Source: Firmicutes bacterium UBA4845 (lineage in GTDB: Bacteria; Bacillota; Clostridia; Tissierellales; Sedimentibacteraceae). Taken from it: 59,715 bases of DNA. The notes under the pieces are model-generated. The model was given only the letters and a program-made list of their open reading frames with translations. It did no database searches and was not told the origin of the DNA. Location: NCBI GenBank assembly GCA_002399975.1, contig DHER01000064.1, forward strand, positions 1 through 59,715. Reading direction: 5' to 3'. The first letter of the stretch is position 1. The number at the start of each line of letters is the position of its first letter. Below, piece by piece: positions 1 to 8,566 of this stretch. A program made the position numbers and the translations under genes.

Positions 1-85
1 AAATGAAATCTATGGCATATATTATATATCAATATAAAATAAATTTATAAATTGCTAAGATGAGAATTATTAAATATGCATGGAT

Positions 86-256
86 CTTAGAGAGAAAACA
101 GAAGGTGAAATGTTTTCGTCCCGCTGTATATTGAACCCGTCTCGGAGCATTTGGGAGTAGCAACCCAAACGGGAGATGCCGTTATATGAAATGAGATGCT
201 GTATACAGCAATTAGAGTGGTACCGCGGGAAACCGCCTCTTATGAGGCGGTTTTTT
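86..256 (+). promoter_or_regulatory. T-box leader 1 (probable proline specifier)
   Basis: This is a T-box riboswitch. It has the AGAGAG start of stem I, a short distal stem (AAAACA/TGTTTT) and the T-box core AGAGTGGTACCGCGG at 214-228. An intrinsic terminator (ACCGCCTC/GAGGCGGT plus a T-run) follows at 232-256. The candidate specifier follows GAA at 136-138 and reads CCC, before GTCTCGGAGC. CCC would pair with the GGG anticodon of the tRNA-Pro at 41206-41279, and the T in the TGGT bulge would pair with that tRNA's discriminator A. Specifier placement by eye is the weakest step; ACC (Thr) is one base away. Confidence 0.88.
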
Positions 257-307
257 GTGTATTTTAATTGAATAAGTGCTGTGAATAGGAATAGTAAATT
301 ATTAAGG

Positions 308-489
308 ACTCTAGAGAGAAAACAGAAGGTGAAATGTTTTCGTCCCGCTGTATATTGAACCCGCCTTGGAGCATTTGGGAGTAGCAACCCAAACGGGAGA
401 TGCCGTTATACGAAATGAGATGCTGTGTTTTTAATGCGGCAATTAGAGTGGTACCGCGGAAACCCCGCCTCTTACGAGGCGGGGTTTTT
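308..489 (+). promoter_or_regulatory. T-box leader 2 (tandem copy, probable proline specifier)
   Basis: This is a second complete T-box leader, offset by about 224 bases from the first. Its first ~50 bases (from GAGAGAAAACAG to the specifier) are identical to copy 1. The candidate specifier CCC lies at 360-362, followed by GCCTTGGAGC. The T-box core AGAGTGGTACCGCGG is at 445-459 and the terminator stem AACCCCGCCTC/GAGGCGGGGTT at 461-489. It differs from copy 1 by point changes and a short insertion before the antiterminator. The amino acid transporter starts 76 bases after the terminator. Confidence 0.88.
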
Positions 490-564
490 GTGTGCAAATG
501 TATACGGCTACCATGTAAAATTTATTGCCGGATAGGAATTTGATTATTAAATTAGGAGGATATT

Positions 565-1440
565 ATGAAAAAGAAAATGAGAAGGATATTATCATTTATT
601 GTAATTTTGGGATCTGCACTAATGCTTTTTACGGCATGCTTCAATGGAGACAAAGTAAGTAAAACTGAAAACGAAGGAAAGGTTGCTAAAACTTATACGG
701 AGGATGGAAGTATAGAAGGAGCGCTTGAAGGTGTTGAGCTGTCAGTGGGGACAACAGGTTTATTCGCACCGTTTTCCTACTATGACCATGACGGTTCCAC
801 GCTAATCGGGTATGACATGGACTTTTTAAATGAATTACAGAAGATTTTGGGGTTTACTATAGCGGGCGGCACGGTTAAAAACATGGATTACTCTGCTCTT
901 ACAACCTCAGTTGCAAAAGGAAAACTTGATATGGCCCTGGCAGCATTATGTGCTACAGACGAAAGAAAAGAAGTAATGAATTTTAGTAATATTTATTATG
1001 ATTCAGGACTGATCATAGCTGTAAACAAAGAAATGAGCCCAAAGGAAATAACAGGCGTTGATTTCTTAAAATCAGGTAATTATACTGTAGCCGTTGAGAA
1101 AGGAACTGCATCTCACATTTATGCACAAAAGAATCTTCCTGCAGAGTCCATAGAAGTTCATGATACTATTACTACTGCATATGAATCTTTGGAGCAGGGA
1201 AAGGTCGATGTACTTATACAAGACCATCCTGGAGTTGCTTATTATATTAAGACGAAGAGCGGTACTAAGCTGGAGACGGTCGGTGAGGAATTCAACAATG
1301 GACAGGCACCTTATGCAATAGCAGTATCATTTGATACTTCTGAAGAATATCCGGAACTGGTTGACATTCTGAACAAAGCTATAGAAGAGTTGGAAGAAAA
1401 CGGGACCATAGATGCTCTTAATTCTAAGTGGTTTGAGTAA
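565..1440 (+). CDS. Amino acid ABC transporter substrate-binding lipoprotein
   Basis: This 291-residue extracellular solute-binding protein of the bacterial family 3 (polar amino acid) type captures an amino acid for the permease/ATPase encoded downstream. The N-terminus is a lipoprotein signal: a basic MKKKMRR start, a hydrophobic core, and a lipobox ending at Cys25. The mature part follows the family pattern, with a ligand-binding region around 'GTTGLFAPFSY' and 'GYDMDFLNELQKILG' and later 'VAVEKGTASHIYAQ'. Start choice is supported by AGGAGG seven bases upstream. The gene lies directly behind two T-box leaders, so expression should rise when the matching tRNA is uncharged. The T-box specifier suggests proline, but the binding protein itself does not reveal the ligand. 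Confidence 0.93.
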   Translation: MKKKMRRILSFIVILGSALMLFTACFNGDKVSKTENEGKVAKTYTEDGSIEGALEGVELSVGTTGLFAPFSYYDHDGSTLIGYDMDFLNELQKILGFTIAGGTVKNMDYSALTTSVAKGKLDMALAALCATDERKEVMNFSNIYYDSGLIIAVNKEMSPKEITGVDFLKSGNYTVAVEKGTASHIYAQKNLPAESIEVHDTITTAYESLEQGKVDVLIQDHPGVAYYIKTKSGTKLETVGEEFNNGQAPYAIAVSFDTSEEYPELVDILNKAIEELEENGTIDALNSKWFE

Positions 1441-1449
1441 ATATAAGAT

Positions 1450-1471
1450 AGTGCCGCTTTAAAGCGGCACT
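1450..1471 (+). terminator. Intercistronic hairpin between binding protein and permease
   Basis: This is a perfect 22-base palindrome (AGTGCCGCTTT and its complement) nine bases after the binding-protein stop. It is followed by TACATTT rather than a clean T-run. Such hairpins commonly stabilise or partly terminate the upstream message, so that binding protein is made in excess over permease. Confidence 0.7.
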
Positions 1472-1498
1472 ACATTTAAAAGTATAGGAAGTGATAGT

Positions 1499-2146
1499 AT
1501 GGAGTTTTTAAAAGTTCTTTTGCCGATGCTTGTCAGAGGGCTGAAGGTTACACTTTTGATTTCAGTTGCAGGAATTTTCTTCGGCTTTATAATCGGCAGC
1601 ATAAGCGGTTATGCATTGCAGGGGAAGAACAAGCCTGCCAAAATAATAGCAGGCGCTTATATCTGGGTTATAAGGGGCATTCCTTTGATAGTTCAGGCGC
1701 TATATGTTTATTATGTGCTGCCGTTGTTATTAAATACGGATATATCATCAGAGACTGCAGGCATAATCGTAATAAGCCTTAATTCAGGGGCGTTTATCTC
1801 GGAAATTGTAAGAGGGGCTTTGCAATCTGTTGATCCTGGTCAGAATGAGGCGGGTTTGTGTCTTGGGCTGACAAACAGGCAGATTTTATGGCATATTATA
1901 GTGCCGCCTGCTTTTAAGATGATGCTGCCGTCACTGTTTAATCAATTTATAATAACTATAAAAGATACGGCAATTTTGTCCGTAATAGTAGTGAATGAAA
2001 TTACCAAAGAGATACAAAATTATGCTGCACTTAGTTATAGAACCATAGAATCCTACACTGTAGGAGCGCTGTTTTATCTTGTTATAATATCCATATTAAT
2101 GATAGTACAAAAAAATATTGAACAGAAGATAGAGGTGAAAGTTTGA
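1499..2146 (+). CDS. Amino acid ABC transporter permease
   Basis: This 215-residue inner-membrane permease of the His/Glu/Gln/Arg family has about five hydrophobic segments. It carries the cytoplasmic EAA-type loop that docks to the ATPase ('EAGLCLGLTNRQILWHIIVPPA'-like, around residues 118-140). It forms the membrane channel for the substrate delivered by the upstream lipoprotein. Start ATG at 1499 follows GGAAGTGAT. In the usual gene order the ATPase would follow at once, but here an IS110-family element lies between the two, so the ATPase is probably cut off from the T-box promoter. Confidence 0.92.
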   Translation: MEFLKVLLPMLVRGLKVTLLISVAGIFFGFIIGSISGYALQGKNKPAKIIAGAYIWVIRGIPLIVQALYVYYVLPLLLNTDISSETAGIIVISLNSGAFISEIVRGALQSVDPGQNEAGLCLGLTNRQILWHIIVPPAFKMMLPSLFNQFIITIKDTAILSVIVVNEITKEIQNYAALSYRTIESYTVGALFYLVIISILMIVQKNIEQKIEVKV

Positions 2147-2240
2147 AACAAATAAGTAGGAGTAACCAATAAAACTGGGCATAGCAAACAAACCATTCGG
2201 AATTTTTGAATGATAAAAGTTGATATTTATTGAGTCAGGA

Positions 2241-3493
2241 TTAAGCGGTTACAACAGGGTCATCTATGATCGTGTATCCTCTTTTCCTTAGAAGATGCAG
2301 AGCCTGTACTTTTGTCAGAATCTTAGATTCATTGACAGGACGATGCTCTAAGAACCCTTTTGGGGTATATGGCTCCAGCTTGCTCAAAATGTTCCAGATA
2401 GCGGTCAGGAGCATTTTGCAAACAGCAATAATAGCCTTTTTGTGACCCCGGCGGGTTTTGATTCTGTGATACCTCTCTTTAAACTCAGGATGCTTTTTTG
2501 ATTTTATAAGAGCATTGGCAATCTGAACAAGAAGAGGTTTCAAATAACAACCGGCACGAGAGATACGTGTGGATTTGACCTTACCGCCGCTTTTGTCATT
2601 GCGAGGACAGCAGCCAGCCCAGGAAACAAGATTCTTAGATGACGGAAAAGCCGACATGTCAGGACCAATTTCAGACATTACGGTAATAGCAGTCATCGGA
2701 TTGGAATCCAATCCCGGAACGGTGCGAAGCAAATCCAGAGCAGCAGAAAAAGGTTTCACCACCAGAAGTATTTCCTGCTCGATCTTCTCTTTGTGGGCAT
2801 CAAGCTCGTCGATATGTAATAGACATTCACGCAGTTTGATAGCCTGCTCAGGGGAGATGGCACCATCAACGGCAGCTTGTATTTCTACAATAGGAGTTTT
2901 ACAGCGACCGTCAACAAAAGGAGCAACATCAAAAGACTCACAGGGATGATCTAACATGTAGTTAGTAATAGATCTGGAAGACTTTCCGAAAACATCACTG
3001 AAAACATCATCAAGCTTGAGGTTGGAAACTGTAAGACAGTTCTGAGCACGATTCTTTTCACCGGTCAACGTATTAGTTAGCTTGAAGCGGTAACGAATCA
3101 GGTCACGGAGATGACGGATTTCAGGAGAAGGAATAAAGCTGGGCTTGATCATATCACACATGAACAAATCACAGATCCATTTAGCATCCTTGCGGTCAGT
3201 TTTGTTTCCTCTTTGAGGTTTTGTGTATTTAGGGTGAGCTAGAGTAACAAAGTAGTTTTTTTCAAGTACGTTGAACACAGGAATCCAATACTTGCCGGCA
3301 GATTCCATACAACTTCTATACAAGAGTATTTGGCAAGCCAGTCAGACAGCTCCTTAAGACCTTTTGAAAAGGACGAGAAGCGAGCTTGCTTATACTCGGT
3401 ACGACCGTTTGTGTCGGTAATGCCGATGCAGGCAAAGATCCAGGTTTTGTGGACATCAAGACCACAACAGTTTTTACGAAAGATTTTGAACAT
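2241..3493 (-). pseudogene. IS110-family transposase, frameshifted
   Basis: This is a DEDD-type transposase/recombinase of the IS110 family, in two frames. The N-terminal part (84 residues from 3493) has the family start 'CCGLDVHKTWIFACIG', with the first catalytic Asp. The second part (stop at 2241) has 'KTDRKDAKWICDLF' and the Tnp20-type C-terminal domain around 'LRTVPGLDSNPMTAITVMSEIG' and 'WAGCCPRNDKSGGK'. The frames join if one T is restored near 3310-3313 (GTTGTATGG becomes GTTTGTATGG), which gives an unbroken 'IEVCMESAGKYW'. As it stands the element should be inactive unless the shift is a sequencing error. Confidence 0.88.
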
Positions 3494-3780
3494 AAAGTTC
3501 CTCCTGCGAAAAAATTTGCAGGGCTGTCAGGGACTGGTCGTCCGGCGAAATCGAGTCAACTTCGGAAGAGATAAGTTTACGGGCTACTGTTTTGCGCCAT
3601 TCATTGATGCCTTAACGGACGACCGACACCATATAATCATACGGGGTTGCCGCTATACAGCTCCGCCACTCACCTCCTCGGGTTCTGTAGTATGCCAGCT
3701 ACCTACAGGAAAGAGTATAACAGAAAACCAGAAAATAAAAAGCGATAGGACGTAAAGTTGTGGAAATGTTTCATAACCCC
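3494..3780 (-). ncRNA. IS110 upstream noncoding region, candidate bridge RNA
   Basis: This is about 290 bases upstream of the transposase start with no plausible gene. IS110-group elements encode a structured bridge RNA in this 5' region, which pairs with both donor and target DNA. The stretch contains several G/C-rich segments that stand out from the AT-rich surroundings. I could not fold it or define the two internal loops, so the call rests on family knowledge and position. Confidence 0.45.
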
Positions 3781-3815
3781 ATTGGCGCCTTTCGCAGAAA
3801 GGTGGATTTATAATC

Positions 3816-4544
3816 ATGATTCAAGTAAGGCATTTATCAAAAAAATTTGGAGATTCAACAGTGCTGAAGGACATAAACATGGATGTTGAAGAAGGTGAGG
3901 TTGTTTGCATAATAGGACCGTCCGGCTCGGGTAAAAGCACTTTTTTGCGCTGCATAAATCAGTTGGAGAAACCTTCAGGAGGAGACATTTTATATAATGG
4001 TGTAAATATACTTGGCGGTTCTATGGACATAAGAATGTTCAGGGAAGAAGTAGGAATGGTATTTCAAAATTTTAATTTATTTCCATTAAAGGATGTACTG
4101 GAAAATATAACTCTTGCTCCTGTGTTGGCAAAGAAGGAAAGCAAAGAAAAGGCATCCATAAAAGCTATGGATTTGCTTACAAAGGTTGGATTGGAGGATA
4201 AGGCACACTCGTATCCTAGAGAATTGTCGGGAGGCCAGAAACAAAGGGTTGCCATAGCCAGGGCACTGGCCATGGAACCAAAAGTTCTTATGTTTGACGA
4301 GCCTACTTCTGCTCTGGACCCAGAGCTTGTTGGAGGTGTGCTTGAGGTTATGAAATCTCTTGCGGAAGAAGGGATAACCATGATTGTTGTAACCCACGAA
4401 ATGGGCTTTGCAAGAGATGTTGCTGATAGAGTAATATTTATGGCGGAAGGCAGTATAGTGGAGGAAGGATCACCCAATGATATATTTACGGCTCCTAAAG
4501 AGGAGCGTACACGTACATTTCTCGCAAGAATACTTCAGAAGTAA
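3816..4544 (+). CDS. Amino acid ABC transporter ATP-binding protein
   Basis: This 242-residue ATPase of the GlnQ/HisP group powers the transporter encoded at 565-2146. It has Walker A 'GPSGSGKST' at residues 34-42, a Q-loop 'VFQNFNLFP', the signature 'LSGGQKQR' followed by 'VAIARAL', Walker B 'VLMFDEPTSALD', and the switch 'VVTHEMGFA'. The length is normal. The start is preceded by AAAGGTGG. It was probably the third gene of the operon before the IS110 insertion, and now needs readthrough or a promoter from the IS end. No strong sigma-A promoter was seen between 3700 and 3800. Confidence 0.93.
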   Translation: MIQVRHLSKKFGDSTVLKDINMDVEEGEVVCIIGPSGSGKSTFLRCINQLEKPSGGDILYNGVNILGGSMDIRMFREEVGMVFQNFNLFPLKDVLENITLAPVLAKKESKEKASIKAMDLLTKVGLEDKAHSYPRELSGGQKQRVAIARALAMEPKVLMFDEPTSALDPELVGGVLEVMKSLAEEGITMIVVTHEMGFARDVADRVIFMAEGSIVEEGSPNDIFTAPKEERTRTFLARILQK

Positions 4545-4548
4545 AGTT

Positions 4549-4579
4549 ACAGCCGGAAAATCCGGCTGTTATTTTTTTT
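4549..4579 (+). terminator. Intrinsic terminator of the transporter operon
   Basis: The stem ACAGCCGGA/TCCGGCTGT has a three-base loop and is followed by an uninterrupted T-run. Confidence 0.9.
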
Positions 4580-4773
4580 AAGCCTTGAACTCTAAATAAA
4601 AATATCATAATTAATTATTAATGCAATTGTATTTTTTTGTAGAATTTTGACATTGTAGTGCTACGATACATTTGACTAAATTTCTATATATAGGATTATG
4701 TTTAATTCATTTAAATTAGAAATTAAAGAGCAATTTACATCTTTGAATATTTAAATAGCAGGAGGAACGTTTT

Positions 4774-5966
4774 ATGTTAGAAGTCAAACTAAATATGTAT
4801 CAAGCTGCTGCAATTGCAGCGATTTTATTCTGGATAGGTACTTATCTGGTGGAAAAGGTTAACTTTTTGAAAGAAAAGTGTATTCCCGCTCCGCTGGCTG
4901 GCGGTATTATTTTCTCAGTACTTAACACTATTTTGTCATTGAATTCTGTAATGCAGATTACATTTGATGACACTTTGCAGTCCTTTTTTATGTTAGTGTT
5001 TTTTACTACGGTTGGTTTTACGGTCAATCTTCCCATGCTGAAAAAGGGTGCAAAGCCTTTATTGGTTATGTTGTTTCTCTCAACAATTATGGTTTTTATG
5101 CAAAATTTTTTGGGGGGAGGTATTGCAGCTAAGTTCGGTTTGGATCCCAGACTGGGGGTTGCAGCAGGTTCTATAGCGTTGGTAGGTGGTCCCGGCACGG
5201 CAGCTGCATTTGGTAAGACCATGGATGAAATGGGTATTATTGGGGGGTCCAGCGTAGGCATTACTGCAGCAGTGTTCGGACTTGTAATGGGCTCCATTAT
5301 GGGTGGACCCACTGCCTACAGAAGAATCAGACAGTTTAATTTGAAATCCAGTGAAATTGCTGTTACCGGTGATGTAGAAGATGACAATACCAATGTTTTC
5401 AAGAGCACCAGCAACGAATTTGTGCAGTCATCCATGCTATTGGCAGTTGCAATGGGGTTGGTACCCTGGTTTCCAATTGGCTGCATGATTTGACAAACAA
5501 TACCTTCCCCATATACCTTGGTGCAATGCTAGTTGCTGCTGTTATGCGCAATGTGATTGATGCAAAGGGCGATAGGTTCCAGGATGAGGAAATTGAGGTG
5601 ATTGGAAATATTTCGCTGAATTTATTCCTGGCAATGGCTATGATGAGCATGAAGCTGTGGGAATTAGTTAACCTTGCTGTCCCGCTTATTATTATTCTCA
5701 TAGCTCAAACTGCACTGATGTTTCTGTTCTCTTATTTTGTTGTGTTCAATGTTATGGGCAGGAACTACAATGCTGCAGTTCAGTCCGCAGGATTTTGCGG
5801 TTTTGCAATGGGAGCTACATCGAATGCAATGGCGAATATGCAGGCAATCACCAATCAGTACGGCCCTGCAAGAGAAGCTTATTTTGTAATTCCCCTGGTA
5901 GGTTGTCTGTTTATCGACTTTATCAATGCGTTTGTTATCACTGGTTTTCTCAATTGGTGGGCATAA
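4774..5966 (+). pseudogene. gltS: Sodium/glutamate symporter GltS, frameshifted
   Basis: This is a GltS-family Na+/glutamate symporter of about 397 codons in two frames. The first frame (4774 to the stop at 5493) holds the N-terminal half, with 'IPAPLAGG' and the re-entrant loop 'GGPGTAAAFG'. The second (to 5966) starts at 'TFPIYLGAMLVAAVMRN' and includes 'GFAMGATSNAMANM', the second family loop. Restoring one G near 5458-5462 (TTGGTACC to TTGGGTACC) joins them as 'GLGTLVSNWLHDLTNNTFP', which matches the family. The gene precedes a GlnK/GlnL-like two-component system that probably regulates it. It is either a recent null allele or a sequencing error; all other family features are intact. AGGAGG precedes the start. 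Confidence 0.9.
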
Positions 5967-6004
5967 GTTAAACGTAGTAAAAAATTATGTGATAAACTAT
6001 AAAG

Positions 6005-6031
6005 TCTCTCGTAGCTATGAGAGATTTCCTT
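6005..6031 (+). terminator. Terminator after gltS
   Basis: The hairpin TCTCTC/GAGAGA with an eight-base loop is followed by TTTCCTTTTCT. Confidence 0.7.
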
Positions 6032-6101
6032 TTCTCTAGAATAAGTCATATGTTGGCGTTGTTAATCAGGATATAAAATACATATAAGAATATTTGAATA
6101 A

Positions 6102-6262
6102 TTGATTTTACGAGATGATATGATATAATAAATAAGCTAATGAAATCGGGGCTGCCGCTTTTGTCGGATATCGGATAAGTATTTATTGTATCGGTGTGAA
6201 GCAAGCCGGCAAGGCCTCTTTATGAAAAGGGAGTTTCATAGTTTGTATAAAGGAGATCTGAG
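6102..6262 (+). promoter_or_regulatory. Promoter and long 5' leader of the two-component operon
   Basis: A sigma-A-type promoter is visible: TTGATT at 6102-6107, a 16-base spacer and TATAAT at 6124-6129. Transcription from about 6136 would leave a leader of roughly 125 bases, richer in G+C than its surroundings. It contains the segments GGGGCTGCCG, GCCGGC and CCTCTTT/AAAAGGG, which could pair. I do not recognise a known riboswitch class. The ribosome binding site AAAGGAG is at its end. Confidence 0.5.
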
Positions 6263-7546
6263 ATGAAAGATATCAGACACTTGAATAAGGCAATTTTGAT
6301 TGCACTGATCGTAAGTTTTTCCTCTCAGCTGTATTTTTACTTTTTAACGGACAATTTCCGAATTTCTGCAGCGGTGATATTATTCCCCATTTTGCTGATG
6401 ACTATCGCTCAAGATCAAAGCTCTATTTTTGTAGGCTGTGTGACTGGTATAATGGTGTTTATAATTCGTTTGTTTCTGATCGGTTCAGATGTTTCTCAGC
6501 TGCAAGACAGTCTTAGCATTGCGTTGATTGGCGGTCTTTTTTATGTAGCGTACGTGGGATTGTTTTCTTTGATCGTAGGAAATAAGCACACTGTTTCGTT
6601 TCAGCGACTGATTTTAGGAATGGTTCTCAGCGATTTCTGTTCTAATATTTTTGAAATTGTTCTTCGATCAGGCATGAATTATGACAACCTTAATGCACAT
6701 GTCTATTTTTATTTGCTGGTTATTGCTTCGGTTCGAGCCATTATTGCCGGTTCTATATTGCTGGGAGAACAGAATTATCGTGCACTTGTGAAAAAGATGG
6801 AGCATGAAAACCGTTACCAGCGCCTGTATTTGATGACGACCCGTTTAAAAAATGAAAGCTATTTTATGGAAAAGAACACAGAGGAAATCGAATCTGCAAT
6901 GAGCAATGCTTATCGCCTGTACGAGCGCCTGTCTGATTTGGATGTGCATCCGGAACTGAAAAAAACGGCTTTGTCTATTGCTCGAGATGTTCACGAAATC
7001 AAGAAAGATTATATACGTATAATGCAGGGTATCCAGAAAGAAGTTGATGAGCAGTTTAATGATGAGAAGATGGAAACACATGATTTGCTGCAGATCTTGA
7101 AGGAATCCGCTTATCGGACGATTAAAGCAAAGCATTTGAATATTCAGCTTATTTTTCAAATCCTGGATAAATTTGTTACCCGCAATCATTATTCTTTGAT
7201 GCTTATTCTGATGAATTTGGTGAACAACGGAATTGAAGCTATAGAAAAAAAAGGCTGTAAAGGCCAAATTTTGGTGCGGGTAAAAAAGGAAGACGGACAG
7301 TTCGTATTTACAGTGACAGATAATGGCTCTGGAATTCCAGAAAAAAACATAGATCATATTTTTCAAATGGGATTTTCAACAAAATTTGATGAAGCTACTG
7401 GGAATATTTACCGAGGAGTAGGCCTTTCAGGTGTGCAGATGACGGTGGAAGAACAATTTCATGGTACAATACATGTAAAATCAGAGCTTGGCGCAGGTAC
7501 GGAATTTTGTGTAATAATCCCTGCAAAAATGCTGGAGAAAGATTAA
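6263..7546 (+). CDS. Membrane sensor histidine kinase, GlnK (YcbA)-like
   Basis: This 427-residue protein has about six hydrophobic segments in residues 10-190 and a coiled linker. A kinase core follows: H-box 'IARDVHEIKKDY' (His near residue 243), N-box 'LILMNLVNNGIEAIE', G1 'VTDNGSGIPE', and G2 'YRGVGLSGVQ'. It is predicted to autophosphorylate and pass phosphate to the response regulator encoded one base downstream. The arrangement and the partner's output domain match the glutamine-sensing GlnK-GlnL pair of Bacillus. Position directly after gltS suggests the pair senses glutamate or glutamine and controls the symporter; that is inference. Confidence 0.85.
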   Translation: MKDIRHLNKAILIALIVSFSSQLYFYFLTDNFRISAAVILFPILLMTIAQDQSSIFVGCVTGIMVFIIRLFLIGSDVSQLQDSLSIALIGGLFYVAYVGLFSLIVGNKHTVSFQRLILGMVLSDFCSNIFEIVLRSGMNYDNLNAHVYFYLLVIASVRAIIAGSILLGEQNYRALVKKMEHENRYQRLYLMTTRLKNESYFMEKNTEEIESAMSNAYRLYERLSDLDVHPELKKTALSIARDVHEIKKDYIRIMQGIQKEVDEQFNDEKMETHDLLQILKESAYRTIKAKHLNIQLIFQILDKFVTRNHYSLMLILMNLVNNGIEAIEKKGCKGQILVRVKKEDGQFVFTVTDNGSGIPEKNIDHIFQMGFSTKFDEATGNIYRGVGLSGVQMTVEEQFHGTIHVKSELGAGTEFCVIIPAKMLEKD

Positions 7547-7547
7547 T

Positions 7548-8393
7548 ATGAATTTTTATATTGTTGAAGACGACTTATCTGTTATTAATAATCTGGAAGA
7601 TATTATTGAAAGTAATAATCTGGGCGTTGTGTGCGGAAATTCAGGAGATAAAACTCCCGATTTGGCGGAAATAATGGATCTGTCCCCGGATGTGGTTCTT
7701 GTAGATTTTCTGATGCCGAATATTGACGGCGTTCAGGTGGTTTCTACATTGCGTGATATGGGAAGCACTGCCAAATTTATTATGATATCGCAAGTTTCCA
7801 ATAAAAAGTTGATTATGAAAGCATATAATGCAGGAGTGGATTTTTTTATCAGTAAACCCATCAATGTTATAGAGATTAAACGGGTCATTGAAAATATTAT
7901 GCGGCAGATTCAGATGGAGCAAACTCTGTCCAACATACGCAAAATGTTTCAGATAGATACATCTTCAGTTTCTGATTCGGTAAGGGAAGATAAGGAGTCT
8001 CCGGGCAGAAAGCTGCAGTATATTTTAAACCAGCTTGGGATGTCCGGTGAGAAAGGATCTAAGGATATTATCATGATTTGTCAGTATCTGTATGATAATG
8101 ACAAAACTAACATGACAGAAATAAATATCGGCAAACTGTGTGAAATTTTGAGTGATAATCCTAAAAGCATGGAGCAGCGTATTCGCAGGGCTGTTGCAAA
8201 AGGAATGAGCAACTTGGCAAACTTGGGGATTGAAGATTTTATGAATGAAACATTTACCCGCTATTCCAGCACTTTATTTTCTTTTGAGGAGATTAAGGCA
8301 AAGATGGACTTTCTTCGGGGCAAGCGCTCTGTTGACGGAAAGATAAACATTAAAAAATTTATTAGCGGCCTGCTTATTTTTATGGACCAATAA
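7548..8393 (+). CDS. Response regulator, GlnL (YcbB)-like
   Basis: This 281-residue regulator has an N-terminal receiver domain with acidic pocket 'VEDD' near residue 8, a phospho-acceptor Asp in 'VVLVDFLMPNIDG' near residue 52, and the conserved Lys in 'FISKPIN' near residue 103. A linker leads to a C-terminal YcbB-type DNA-binding domain (residues ~150-275, 'LGMSGEKGSKDIIMICQYLYDND'-like region) rather than the common OmpR or NarL type. It follows the kinase stop by one base and must be cotranslated. The likely targets are nitrogen-linked transport genes such as the adjacent gltS. Confidence 0.87.
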   Translation: MNFYIVEDDLSVINNLEDIIESNNLGVVCGNSGDKTPDLAEIMDLSPDVVLVDFLMPNIDGVQVVSTLRDMGSTAKFIMISQVSNKKLIMKAYNAGVDFFISKPINVIEIKRVIENIMRQIQMEQTLSNIRKMFQIDTSSVSDSVREDKESPGRKLQYILNQLGMSGEKGSKDIIMICQYLYDNDKTNMTEINIGKLCEILSDNPKSMEQRIRRAVAKGMSNLANLGIEDFMNETFTRYSSTLFSFEEIKAKMDFLRGKRSVDGKINIKKFISGLLIFMDQ

Positions 8394-8566
8394 TACTGTC
8401 AATTTTCAAATTATGGCAGTGTCGACGATATGGTTTTTGATGATATTAGGATGGGGAATTACAGTGTACCGTTTTTATTAAGTTTTGGTTAATAATATTT
8501 GGGTATAATAAAAATGTACATAGATTCACTATTTCCAGAAATATATAAATTTCCTAAGGAGGAAAA

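Larger units (their letters stand above)
2150..3790 (-). mobile_element. IS110-family insertion sequence (approximate limits)
   Basis: An IS110-family element sits between the permease and the ATPase of one transporter operon, in the opposite orientation. The transposase occupies 2241-3493. On the transposase 5' side there is about 300 bases of noncoding sequence, and on the 3' side about 90 bases; this asymmetry matches the IS110 rather than the IS1111 subgroup. Members of this family have no clear terminal inverted repeats, so the exact ends cannot be set by eye. The limits given are the flanking gene borders rounded inward. Confidence 0.75.

Noticed and set aside
70..497. Minus-strand frames of 105 and 77 codons over the T-box leaders
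   Set aside because: They are antisense readings of the two repeated T-box RNAs and share the same repeated peptide only because the leaders are duplicated.
2569..3755. Plus-strand frames of 126, 141 and 62 codons across the IS110 element
   Set aside because: They are antisense to the transposase or its noncoding end, lack ribosome binding sites and show no family pattern.
5490..5966. Separate 158-codon membrane protein after gltS
   Set aside because: Its sequence continues the GltS family after a one-base shift and has no start signal of its own.
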